From Clostridiales bacterium (lineage in GTDB: Bacteria; Bacillota_A; Clostridia; Saccharofermentanales; Saccharofermentanaceae), in NCBI GenBank assembly GCA_017649745.1, contig JAGCGE010000226.1, forward strand, positions 17,696-81,695: a DNA stretch of 64,000 bases, given 5' to 3'. Shown piece after piece: positions 53,729 to 63,866 of this stretch. The notes beneath the pieces are model-generated. The model made no database searches. It had not been told where the DNA came from and worked only from the letters and a program-made list of their open reading frames with translations. The stretch's first letter is position 1. Each line of letters starts with the position of its first letter. The position numbers and the translations under genes were made by a program.

Positions 53729-54616
53729 TTAGTCGACCAAGAGGCCAAACTTTTCCAGGATTTCGTCGGAGGACATCAGACATCCTGCCGCTTTAATGTG
53801 GCCATTGCCACCATACTGACGACAGAAAGCAGAAGCATCAAAGTCACTGTGACGAGGAACACGAAGAGAGATCTTGTACTTATCTCCTACTTTGTCACCA
53901 ATGCAGATGAACGCGTGATGCGTCTGATTCATGAGATGAGTCAGGATGCAAGCGTTGGGCCTTCCGTCAATAGGAAGTACGCACACCTTGAACCCATCAA
54001 CAACACAGTCATGGGATCTCGTGAACAGTGCTTCTTCGTGCTTAGCACGATCACATTCGAGATCGTAACCGATGCTAAAGCCTTTAGTGCACTCATCATC
54101 GTTGAACAGACGAATCGCCTGTGCAACATGATAATTGGATACATCGCCAACAGGCTTGACGAAGCCAGGACCAAACGTGTCCAGATAGAGCATGTACGCG
54201 AGCGACTTCTTGAGAGTGGAGAGCTTTCCGTCGTAGTCCATTACATCAGCAGTAGCGACATAACGAACATGGCCAGGATACGCTTCACCAGGGAAGAAGT
54301 ACTGCCAGGCAAGTGCGCAGGCTCCGATACCATCACGACGAATACCAGAGACAGCCCACAGAACTTTGTTCTGCTCAAGCGTCTCGATAGTGTTCTTGTG
54401 ATGATCGATCCAGATGAGCTTGGAAGCATTTGCCAGCATCCACTCCTTGCTCAGAGAAAGATCGACCACAATCACGCGATCGAATTCGGAGACACAAGGC
54501 TCATTGTCTCCGTAAGTCCAGCCGATGAGCTCGGCATCTGGGAACGCCATCTTGGCGACCGCTGCGGATGTATATCCGTCCCAATCTACGCGGTGATACA
54601 CAACACAGGTCTTCAT
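53729..54616 (-). CDS. DHH-family phosphoesterase, 295 aa
   Basis: Motifs: DWDGYTSAAV near residue 11 (motif I), VIVVDLS near 48 (II), LIWIDHHKNT near 68 (III, DHH), ATADVMDYD near 129 (IV), and DHHA1-type RQYGGNGHIKAAG near 270. Length fits Orn-like NrnA/pAp-phosphatase or cyclic-di-AMP hydrolases, which degrade nanoRNA, pAp or cyclic dinucleotides with Mn2+. In a phage this could recycle nucleotides or cleave a defence signal such as cyclic di- or oligonucleotides; the latter is inference. First minus-strand gene beside the candidate origin. Confidence 0.92.
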   Translation of the reverse strand: MKTCVVYHRVDWDGYTSAAVAKMAFPDAELIGWTYGDNEPCVSEFDRVIVVDLSLSKEWMLANASKLIWIDHHKNTIETLEQNKVLWAVSGIRRDGIGACALAWQYFFPGEAYPGHVRYVATADVMDYDGKLSTLKKSLAYMLYLDTFGPGFVKPVGDVSNYHVAQAIRLFNDDECTKGFSIGYDLECDRAKHEEALFTRSHDCVVDGFKVCVLPIDGRPNACILTHLMNQTHHAFICIGDKVGDKYKISLRVPRHSDFDASAFCRQYGGNGHIKAAGCLMSSDEILEKFGLLVD

Positions 54617-55104
54617 AGTTATATGTACTACGAAATTTCAAAACAGTGACCCTACCCCGGTCATTGGTCAAATCGAAATCGATTTCCCATTGGCGAGGCG
54701 TGGGGGTCGTGCTACATGACACTTCTTCCTCTACCTTAATATACACATTTTCACTTTTTTCTCCCTCTCTACATACACAATTTTTTGCATAGAAAATTAG
54801 ACTTTTTAAATGTTGATGATTTTCCTAATTAGATTATATACGTAGAACTATATAAGTAATTGAAAATCAACAAATTAACTACTTTTTGATTTGACTCAGA
54901 TGATTGAACTTTTGACTCAGGTGAGCGAACTTTTGATTCTAGTGAGCGATTTTTTGATCTTTTTATCAAAAAAGTTTGCATATGTCATAAATATTTTTTA
55001 TTTTTGTATCAAATAATTGATCATATAAATCAACATAATTGATATTAAAATAAAAAGATCAATCATAGAAATCAAAATGTTTAACTTATAAATCAAAAAT
55101 TAAA
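54617..55104. promoter_or_regulatory. divergent spacer with 21-bp repeats, candidate replication origin
   Basis: 488 bp between divergent genes. At 54890-54955 three tandem repeats of about 21 bp occur (TTTGACTCAGATGATTGAACT, then TTTGACTCAGGTGAGCGAACT, then TTTGATTCTAGTGAGCGATTT in shortened form of the same pattern). Downstream, 54995-55100 is extremely AT-rich with many ATCAA/TTGAT words. Repeats next to an initiator gene match plasmid-type iteron origins. Promoters in both directions are also expected. A GC-rich hairpin (54640-54715) lies on the left. Confidence 0.55.
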
Positions 55105-55593
55105 ATGGCAAAAGGTTTTATAAAATCCTCTGAGAGAACGTTTTACGACGAAAACGGAAATAAAAAAGTGGAAACTATTGAAAAAAACTTTCAATACAAA
55201 ACAGATGAAGATAAGTTTTATATGGTTTTTGTAAACTTTGTTAAATGGATGTATAACATTACAAGTGTGAATTCTTTAAAACTTCTTCCTAAATTAATGG
55301 AATTAGCAGAATTTGATACTGGAGAAGTTATCTTATCTGCCGGACTACGAAGTCAACTTCAAAAAGAATTAAAACTTGCTCCAGCTACTTTTACTAGAGC
55401 TCTTAATGATTTAATTGAAAATAATGCGATACAGAAAGTGTTTTCAGAAGAAGTTGATGAAGAAACAGGAGAAGTGACTAAAACAGAAGTTAAGGGACAA
55501 TATTTAATTAATCCAGAAATGTTTTGGAAGGGAGATTTAAAGAAAAGAAAAGAATTATCGATTGTATTTAAATCCAAATCAGAAAATAAATAA
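55105..55593 (+). CDS. RepL-like replication initiator, winged-helix, 162 aa
   Basis: MAKGFIKSSERTFYDENGNK...FYMVFVNFVKWMYNITSVNSLKLLPKLMELAEFDTGEVILSAGLRSQLQKELKLAPATFTRALNDLIENNAIQ...GQYLINPEMFWKGD. The winged-helix region followed by the YLINPxMFWKGD end is typical of RepL-type initiators found in plasmids and crAss-like phages. It probably binds the repeats upstream and starts DNA replication. No internal UGA. Only RepL-like gene in the window and first on the plus strand. Confidence 0.75.
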   Translation: MAKGFIKSSERTFYDENGNKKVETIEKNFQYKTDEDKFYMVFVNFVKWMYNITSVNSLKLLPKLMELAEFDTGEVILSAGLRSQLQKELKLAPATFTRALNDLIENNAIQKVFSEEVDEETGEVTKTEVKGQYLINPEMFWKGDLKKRKELSIVFKSKSENK

Positions 55594-55670
55594 TAAAAAT
55601 AAATTTTGAAAATTCAATTTTATTTACTATAATTGCAAATAATTATGTACATTTAAAATTGAATTCAATT

Positions 55671-57164
55671 ATGATATATAAATTACAAAATGGAAAAACT
55701 ATAAAAAGGCAGATTAAAAATAGAGAACCAGAAAAACAGAATTGGTTCACGAAAATGATGATGAATTCCGTAATGAACGATCCCTATACCGGAGCGGTTG
55801 CTACAGCTTCTGGTTGAACAAGAGATAAAGAAGGCAATGTAACACAAACAGAAGAGGCTGCAAATAGCGAAGGTGCGAAAAGGCTTCGTTCATCTCTCGC
55901 AACTATTGCACCAATCGCCCTTGGTGGGATGTTCGGCGGAGCTGGAATAACCGGAACGGCTAATGCATCCACTATGATGGGTGCTGGCAGACTTATAACT
56001 CCAATGCTCGGAATGGGCGCGTTCAATGCGGGATTAAAACAGTATACGCCATGGAAGAACTGGGCTGATTTTGCTTTGAATGTTCCGATGTTCGAAAGCA
56101 GCAACAGTATAAACACGCTTTTAGATTATTATCCTGGGGCAGATGAAAAATGGGGAATAAAGGATTGGGCGCATTCTGCTGTAGAACTTTCCAATCCGGC
56201 TGTATTCCTTCCCTACGGGAAGATGGCCAATGCTGGCGTCAATCTCGCGGGGCAGGCTTCCAAATATGTCGAAGGCGTTAAGGATAGGCTTGCGGAAAGC
56301 GTTGTTCGCATGGCTGATAATGCAATGAACCATCCTCAGTTTATTCCTTTACAGGTATTCAGTCCAAGGGGGATATCGTACATTTTGAATCCAAAAGCAG
56401 TAAAGTCCGCATATAAACTTCCGTTCAAATATAGCGGGAAAACCCTTTTTGATGATAAGGCACATCCTGGCGACTTGGTTGACCAATGGATAGGAAAAAG
56501 CAAAGTTGAGGGGGCCACTTATGGTTACGACCCGGAATCTTTACCGAAAGATTTTTTACAATCGATGCGTCGACTATATGGTAAAAAATCCGAAAAGTTT
56601 CCATTGGTGGAATTTGACGCAAAACCGGAAATGACTATAGGCTTGCCCAGATACGTGAAAAGAAGGTATGGAGACGGGAGGTCTTCCTCGTCATCTGGCG
56701 GGATATACGATATTAATGGAGATGCGAGGGTCGATCCCGGGAGATATGGACGTTATTTGAAAATAGATGAGAACGGAAACTATTATTGGGATAATTGGGA
56801 TTTATGGAAATTTCATCCAGACACCCAGTTTTCAAATGGGTTGTCGCGTTTTTTTAGAAAGCCAGCGCAATTTGTTGATAGTCGCGGAACGCCAATAATA
56901 TTCCACTGGAAATCTCCGATTGATTTCGTGAGGGCTAGCGAAGAAATTCCAGAGTCTTATTGGACAAATATAAAATTAGGGTCTTTCGAAGATGCACCGA
57001 TAAACTTTGGCATCTTAGATAAATTTCACGAAAGACCAGGATACGAATACGATTTTGAACCGACGCTTGCTTCTGGTGGTAAAATCCATATCAAGCCGGA
57101 AAATCGCGGTAAGTTGTTTGAAGAAGATGGCCCTGGTGGAAAAAAATTTTCGTTTTGGAAATAA
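55671..57164 (+). CDS. virion-associated protein with UGA=Trp and GC-rich insert, 497 aa
   Basis: Begins MIYKLQNGKTIKRQIKNREP, the same start as the gene at 58535. One TGA (context ASG-W-TRD) is read as Trp. From about residue 20 the DNA becomes GC-richer and uses TGG for Trp, then returns to a terminal GGKIHIKPENRGKLFEEDG..GKKFSFWK, the IHIK..NRGKF motif of crAss-like phage proteins. Central part has a Gly/Ala-rich helix region (possibly membrane-active) and a globular domain not recognised. Possible carrier of a host-derived effector domain between phage end-tags. Confidence 0.75.
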
Positions 57165-57210
57165 GGAGTAACAAGCAATAGAAAATAAGATGGAAAAATA
57201 TAAAACAAAT

Positions 57211-57236
57211 AACCCCGACCATTTGGCCGGGGTTTT
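57211..57236. terminator. bidirectional terminator between convergent genes
   Basis: AACCCCG.CC/GG.CGGGGTT with flanking A- and T-runs on the two sides, separating the plus-strand gene ending at 57164 from the minus-strand gene ending at 57242. Confidence 0.9.
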
Positions 57237-57241
57237 CTTTT

Positions 57242-58521
57242 TTATTTTATAATTAAATTTCCAGGATTATCTGAACCTCAAATAATTCCTAATCCGCTAT
57301 AAATATTACTTGGAGTCCCTTCTATGGAACCTTTAGTATAAGCGGATATTCTTGGAGCATAATCATTATTATAAACCTTTATGCTTTCTTGCGTTAGTGC
57401 TTGGTCATTTATATTATTTCCTATTGGAGCATGTCCAGTAATTACAAATGTACCTGTACCGGGCTGATATTGTCCGATAATTCCACTTGGATTAGGTAAT
57501 TGTCATCTATTAAAAGATTGTTGTTCATAAATGTGTTTGTTTTCTTGTGGTGGAACTTTTACAGGAGGTTCTGATGGTCTCATTCAAGATATTGGGCCTG
57601 TGACCGGAACTAATGGAATAGCAGGAGTTTTAACAATAGGTATGCCAGTCTTTCCAGAAACTCATTTAATTGCATTACCAGAGGATTGATTTCTAAATAA
57701 GCCTTTGATTCCAGAATTTGGTTGATATCCTCCAATATGGCTCGCTCTTACAGTACCTGTTTTTCCAAGACCTTTTGTTCCATCTTGGAACACGGTTCCA
57801 AATGTTTGATTACCAGGCATCATCATAGTTTGTCTTTGTAAGCCTGTTGTTCTTAAAGCGTTTTGAATCATTCCTCTACCGTTTTGGCTTACATAACTAA
57901 TTCAATTAGGTAAGTTTCTTAATACAGTACCTCCGGCAACACCTGATGCCACATCAATTAACGCTGATTTGAAGGGATGACGTTGAGCATAATCTCTACC
58001 TTTAATAGGAGTGTAATCTATTAAGTCTTGAATTCCGTATTCATTTCTTCCAGAAATAGCATCATTTGCATATGCAAGACTTTTTTGTGAAGCTAAACTT
58101 AATCCATATCCAATCGGATCTGTCATAAAGGCCCCTGCATTTAAGCCTACTTTGAAGGTTGTATCAGCGGCTTTATTTGTTGCATTGGTAATCATTTTTT
58201 GATAAACAGCTGTTTTATAAACCTCTGGTACTCTATCGAGTGATAAATTTCCTTGTTTTACAGCTAATGCATATTTATCTATTAATTCCTTTCCGTTATC
58301 TCCAAAATTTATATAATCTTTTGGAGCTTCTGCCTGAACGAACGCTGGATATAATTTATATGGATCTTGAACATACAACTCTTGTCCAGGATTTATAGAT
58401 GGTAAGTTGGCATTAGACATAGGGTCTACACCGTTTCAATACAATAAATCGCTAAGATTTAAATTATTATTATTAGCAATACTTATTCACGAATCACCCT
58501 TTTTGACTTTATATTTACTCA
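57242..58521 (-). CDS. LysM-domain virion protein with frameshift and seven UGA=Trp codons
   Basis: ATG at 58521 reads MSKYKVK, then at the run AAAAGGG the frame must shift by -1 to give K-G-D-S-W-I-S-I-A, a perfect LysM start (YKVKKGDSWISIANNN...LLYWNGV). After that the frame is open to TAA at 57242 with TGA read as Trp seven times (58489, 58438, 57904, 57664, 57586, 57505, 57280). LysM binds peptidoglycan; the rest is Gly/Pro-rich, like a virion or tail protein. The shift is either programmed at the slippery run or an indel/assembly error. About 425 aa. Confidence 0.7.
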
Positions 58522-58534
58522 TATACTTTTACTG

Positions 58535-59803
58535 TTTATTTATTCATTTTTCAAATTGCTTAAATGCTTTTTCGTCTCTTCTTAACGCATCAATTCCATT
58601 AAATTTCTCTCCGTTTCAGAATCGAACTATATTGTTTTGGTCATCTTTAGATTTTTGTAAGAATTTTTCTAATTTTGATAAACTTTTTGGTTGTTGTAAT
58701 TTAGGAACATCTTTGAAATTTTTAATTACCGTAGGTTTTAACTGAGCGGTTTTTGGTATACCATTAACTATTCCGACTTTTCCAAAGTTTTCAGCAACAG
58801 GAAGCGCTTCTAGTCCCTCTCATTCTGGGGCAACTAACAATCCAACAACCCCTATACCTCCAATTGGTTTATTATATCCATATTTGTTAAAATATTCTTC
58901 GTCAGACAAATCCCTATCTTTTCCAAACATAAAATCACGTACTCCTTTTCCAAACTTTGAGTTATACGCTTTCTGTCACATATTTAAGAATCCGTTTTGT
59001 CCTTTTATGACTCCTCCTTGTTTGAATTGTCCGTTTTCATATTCTTGCTTTCATCTAAGAGAATCTGTTGGTGTTCCAACAAAACGATATGCATTTCTAG
59101 TATTATTGTTTTCTAAAGTAGGATAGTATGTTCCGCTTTTAACATAATCCTCTTGTTCTTTTCCACCTTGACTATAATTATAATAATTAACACCAGACGA
59201 TTGATGATCTAACATCATTGCATGCATTGGAGTTCCTTTAGACACATCTTGAACAATATCGCCAGGCATAGCTTCTGAAAAAGGTATTCTCGTAAATCCA
59301 TATCTACCTGGATTTGCAAAGAATGTTTGATTACCAGATACACGGTATGGAACACCATAATTATCTGTAGCAGTATAAAGACAGCTTAATCCTGGCTCAA
59401 TCGTTCCAAGTAAACCTGGAAGATTGTTTATACCAGTGGACATCATGTCTGCAAAATTGGTTCAAAAATAATAATTCTTTTCATCCGAATCTGTTTTAAA
59501 CGCAAGAGGATTAATTCTATTAGTGAATCGATCCCTTAGCCGCATCCTAAGTGTTGCCCAAGGTGCAAAACTTTTTTGGGCTTTAGATAAAGCTAGATCT
59601 CTTTCATCTTTATATAACGCAGTACGTTCGTCTATGGTTTTTTGTGTAACAGGAATCATTGGAGTTACTGGTTCTGTTCTAGTTCTACTTTTTTCTAAAG
59701 CTGATTCACGCATAGACTCTAGTTTATTTTTAATATACTCGTCTGTAGAATTTGGAACAGGCTCGTTTTCCAAATTTCCACCGTTTTGCAATTTATATAT
59801 CAT
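58535..59803 (-). CDS. virion-associated protein, 422 aa, six UGA=Trp codons
   Basis: Begins MIYKLQNGGNLENEPVPNST. Six TGA codons are read as Trp (59464, 59053, 58978, 58822, 58618, 58552). Middle segment CLYTATDNYGVPYRVSG...IPFSEAMPGDIVQDVSKGTPMHAMMLDHQSSG resembles NlpC/P60 or CHAP-type amidase folds (PGDIV...HAMML), with Cys, Asp and His in suitable order; activity is unproven. It lies divergent to the lysis genes at 59932 and convergent with the 497-aa gene, ending just before the LysM gene start. Confidence 0.75.
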
Positions 59804-59931
59804 TGTTTTTTATTTTAAATGTTAAACTTCTAAATTTCCATCAAAGATAAAAATAAATTTTGATTTTTCAAAATTTTTCTCTATATTCGCAGCGTAGTAT
59901 ACAGATTTAATAATTAAACGAATAAATAATT

Positions 59932-60144
59932 ATGACTTATATTTTATTATCAATCGTAACTTTACTTTTAATCGCTGTAGTAATTATGACAGTTAAATGA
60001 CCTAAAGTAATAGAATTATCAGATATAGCACCAAAAGATCTTTCTTCTAAAAATCTCTGACTACAACTTCAGAACGAAGGGGGAAAATATGTGCGAATAG
60101 AAAACGGAAGAATTAAACTAAAAATAGTAAAATGGAAGGATTAG
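59932..60144 (+). CDS. small membrane protein, 70 aa, two UGA=Trp codons
   Basis: MTYILLSIVTLLLIAVVIMT transmembrane helix, then VK-W(TGA)-PKVIELSD and a second UGA in KNL-W-LQLQ, ending IKLKIVKWKD with TAG. Overlaps the next gene by 13 bases. Resembles spanin- or holin-accessory proteins near an endolysin; a role in lysis is inferred from position. Confidence 0.65.
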
Positions 60145-60398
60145 AACAATTAAGAAACTTAATCCGTTCCTTCAAAAAAGGAGGAAGCGGAATTCATATA
60201 AAGAAAGCAAATCGTGGTAAATTTACAGATTATTGTGGTGGAAAGGTTACTTCAGCGTGTATTGCTAAAGGTAAAGCTTCTTCTAATCCTACAATAAGAA
60301 AGAGAGCAACGTTTGCAGCTAATGCTAGAAAATGAAAACATCAAAACGGTGGTAAAATAATGCCGTATTGAGTTCATGATATATTAGGAGGTAAATAA
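60132..60398 (+). CDS. crAss-like IHIK..NRGKF protein, 88 aa, two UGA=Trp codons
   Basis: MEGLEQLRNLIRSFKKGG then SGIHIKKANRGKFTDYCGGK...RKRATFAANARK-W(TGA)-KHQNGGKIMPY-W(TGA)-VHD. The IHIK..NRGKFT...NP.IRKRA.FA.NARKW pattern is a signature of crAss-like phages. Function unknown; the motif also ends the 497-aa protein at 55671. Stop overlaps the endolysin start (TAATG). Confidence 0.8.
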
Positions 60399-61657
60399 TG
60401 GATAGAAAAATTAATTATGAAGCGATTAATGAAAAAACTGCGCAAAATCTAAAATATATAGATGACGAGTTAATAAAAGCGGGTTATGGATATTTCCAAA
60501 GACTTGCAATTTTAGGTAATGTACAGCGAGAATCTGGAGGAAATCCATTAGCTATAAGTCCAAACGGAACTTGACATGGAATTATACAATGAAACAAGGA
60601 TAGATATAGACTTCAAAGCAAAGATGCACAATCAGAACTTCAAAGACAAACTGCACTACTTTTAAAAGAACTTGAAAAGAAAGGTTGATCTGGGCAAACC
60701 TGACAAGATCAACTAAATTATGCACAATCTTTTAAAGATGCGTCCGACTTAAATCAAGCAGTTGATATATTTACAAGACGATTTGTTCGTCCGGGAAATA
60801 TTGATTCAGAAATAAGCAAGAGATTAAACTTTGCACAAAGTGGATGAACAGAACAACCAAGTGTTGATTTAGAGGTTGTAAAAAAAGTACTACCTGATAA
60901 TTTAATTCAGGCTAGACGAAATATTGAAAATAAAGTAATTAATCCTACTAAATCCCAATTTGTTCCAAAACAAAAAACAATTCAATCAGTTCAAACAAAC
61001 AAAGTACCTTCTGTAGAAGAGATACAATCTCTTATATATAATGCTTTTAAATATCAACAAGGTGGTTTAATTTATAATGGCTTCTATCCAGAAACACCAA
61101 AATACAAACAAGAAGAATTAAACTATTATGATTTTGATGTTTTTAATTCTAGATTTCCTGTAGAACCAGTAGTTGCTTATACTCAGCAAAAAGAAACATC
61201 TACCAAAGTTGAGGAAGCTCCAGTTGTTAAGGAAACACCAGTTGTTGAAGAAACAACTTTTGCACCTTTAATTCAAAAAGGAACTATTGAATACAAATCA
61301 AAAGACATCGATTTAGGTAATATGAAAGAACTAGTAGAATTAATGAGAGATGAAGGAATTTCATTTAGAGTTACATCTGGAAGTAGATCAGGAAGTAAAA
61401 CATCTAATGGTTCAATATCTCATCATAGTTCTGGAAACGCAATAGATATAACACCTATACAAGGTCAGTCTTGAGACGATTTAATAAATCAGATGAGAAG
61501 AAGTAAAAGATTTATTTCTTACATGAGAGAACATAAGTTAGGTATATTAGATGAAAGAAGTAAAAAGATGCAAGCAAAAACTGGAGCGACTGGAGCTCAT
61601 TTCCACATTGGACCAGATATTGCCGCTTTATCTAATTTTAACTTAATGTTTAGGTAA
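60398..61657 (+). CDS. endolysin: phage tail lysozyme plus M15-type peptidase, 419 aa
   Basis: N-terminal lysozyme-like domain: YGYFQRLAILGNVQRESGGN with Glu as likely catalytic residue, then SPNGT-W-HGIIQ-W-N (both Trp by TGA). C-terminal M15/D-Ala-D-Ala carboxypeptidase-like domain: FRVTSGSRSG...SISHHSSGNAIDITP...GAHFHIGP with the H...D...H zinc triad. Six TGA codons are Trp. A flexible repeat linker (VEEAPVVKETPVVEETT) joins the domains. It should cut glycan strands and peptide stems of peptidoglycan for lysis or entry. Confidence 0.88.
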
Positions 61658-61881
61658 TGAGAGACTATTCAAAAAAAGAACGAATAATTAATACAATAAT
61701 GGCTGTTGTAGTAGCTATCATGGCAGGTTTGCTTGTATACGTTTGCGATAGTTTTACTGTGCCAGCAATAGCAACGTGAATTACAGTTATTCTTTGTGGA
61801 GTGGCTGGATGAGCTGTATATAGAGTTTGTAAAATGTGAATTTTAAAAGGATACGAAAAATGGAATTTAAAAAGAAAGTAA
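61657..61881 (+). CDS. holin-like membrane protein, 74 aa, three UGA=Trp codons
   Basis: MRDYSKKERIINTIMAVVVA: two transmembrane helices (about 9-28 and 35-55) separated by CDSFTVPAIAT-W(TGA), a basic tail ILKGYEKWNLKRK. Position directly after the endolysin, stop-start overlap on both sides and size fit a holin. Without UGA recoding it would be cut into fragments. Confidence 0.7.
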
Positions 61882-63848
61882 TATTTAATGATCCTAATTC
61901 AGAACCCCCAAAGAACTGAATATGACAGAAAGATAAAGAATTGTTAGAATTTAACTATGATATAAAACAATGAGTGCAATCTAAACTAACAATCAATCTT
62001 ATAGATGAATTAAAAAAGGTTATTGTTTATAGTGATAAAGCTCCTGCTAAGAATCAGTTATGAGGAAAAGGAGATAAAATTTATAAATATAATCAAAGTA
62101 GTAATAGTTGAATAGAAAATACTAATAATCAAGAGATTGATTATTACAAGATACCATTCACCATTGAAGCCACACAAGATGGAACGAAGGTCTATTTCCG
62201 TCAGTCTTCCTCTGCTGCGGGAAGTGGCCTCGATCCACTGAAGGTAGAAGTGTCCACGAACAATGGGGAAACATGGACGGAGATCACCGCCGCCCCTGCC
62301 GAGGTGGGTGTCCCCGGCGCAACTCTTGCCGAACTAAATAATGGTGACAAGGTACTCATCCGTGGTAGGAATGAGGCGTATGGTTATATGGGGAACTACT
62401 TCATGGTTAACGAAAACTGCAACTTCTATGCGGATAAACCTTGCTATGTATATGGCAACATCATGTCGCTTGTCGGCGGGGATGATTTTGCACGCATACG
62501 GGAAGTAAAAGAATACGCGTTCGCTTATTTCTTTTCCGATTCTTATACATCCCTTAGTTGGGCTTGGGTCCTGTCAAAAGACGGAGAAAATCTTCTTCTC
62601 CCTGCGACGACATTGGCGAGTAGTTGCTACTACAATATGTTCAAAGGATGTACGGGTTTGGCCACCGCACCCGAACTCCCCGCGATGACTTTGGCGGAAA
62701 GATGCTACAGTGGCATATTCTACAATTGCACCGGCTTGACTACCGCACCGGAACTTCCTGCGACAACGCTGGCGGTCAATTGCTACAATAGCATGTTCGA
62801 TGGATGCACGAGTTTGACCACTGCTCCGGAACTTCCCGCAACAACGCTTGTGAACAACTGCTACGGTCGCATGTTCGCTGGATGCACGGGTTTAACTACC
62901 GTGCCTTGGCTCCCCGCGACGACGCTGGCAAACAATTGCTATAGTTATATGTTCTACGGATGCACCGGCTTAACCACCGTGCCGAAACTCCATGCGACAA
63001 CGCTTGCGAATTACTGCTACGATGGCATGTTCTACAATTGTATGAATCTCGTCTCCGCACCCGAACTTCCCGCGATAACTTTGGCGAATAATTGTTACGA
63101 TAAGATGTTCTATGGTTGTACAAGCCTAGTCAACGCACCGGAACTTCCAGCAACTACCCTGAAAGAAAATTGCTATAACAGCATGTTTTACGACTGCACA
63201 TCTTTAACATCTGCACCCGAGCTTCCTGCTGTTACACTGGCGAGTCGTTGTTACCAACTAATGTTCAGCGGTTGTACGAGCCTTACCACTGCCCCCGAAC
63301 TTCCTGCGACGACTTTGGCGAATAACTGCTACAACGAAATGTTCTACAATTGTACGAGCCTTGTCATCGCCCCTGAACTTCCCGCGACAACTTTGACGGA
63401 AAAATGCTATCAACACATGTTTTCCGACTGTACGAGCCTCATAACTGCTCCCGAACTCCCTGCGACAACCTTGGCGAACGATTGCTACAACTTCATGTTT
63501 TCCTACTGTACGAGCCTCGTCAATGCACCGACTGAACTCCCTGCGACAACCCTCGCGAATAACTGCTACAACTCCATGTTCTACGGTTGTACTAGCCTCG
63601 CAATTGCTCCAGAACTCCCCGCTACGACCCTTGTGACAAGTTGCTACAACTCCATGTTCTTTGGCTGTACGAATCTCGCTTACATCAAGGCGATGTTCAC
63701 CACCACTCCCGGAAGATCATATAACAAGGATTGGGTCAATAATGTCAAAGCCACCGGCACCTTCGTTAAGAACTCTGCTGCAAATTGAGATGTGACTGGC
63801 AATAACGGAGTTCCTTCTGGTTGGACAGTAGAAACAGCAGAAGAATAA
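61860..63848 (+). CDS. BspA-type leucine-rich-repeat adhesin, 662 aa, six UGA=Trp codons
   Basis: Begins MEFKKKVIFNDPNSEPPKN with five TGA=Trp codons in the first 85 residues and one near the end (AAN-W-DVTGNNG). Residues about 240-610 hold some 14 repeats of 24-26 residues with consensus MFxGCTSLTTAPELPATTLA..CY, the BspA/DUF285 repeat of Bacteroidetes surface proteins. The repeat block is GC-rich and contains no TGA, unlike both ends, which suggests capture from a bacterial gene. Likely tail or receptor-binding decoration with an adhesive surface; repeat number may vary. Confidence 0.88.
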
Positions 63849-63866
63849 ATAAAAAGGAGAATAAAT

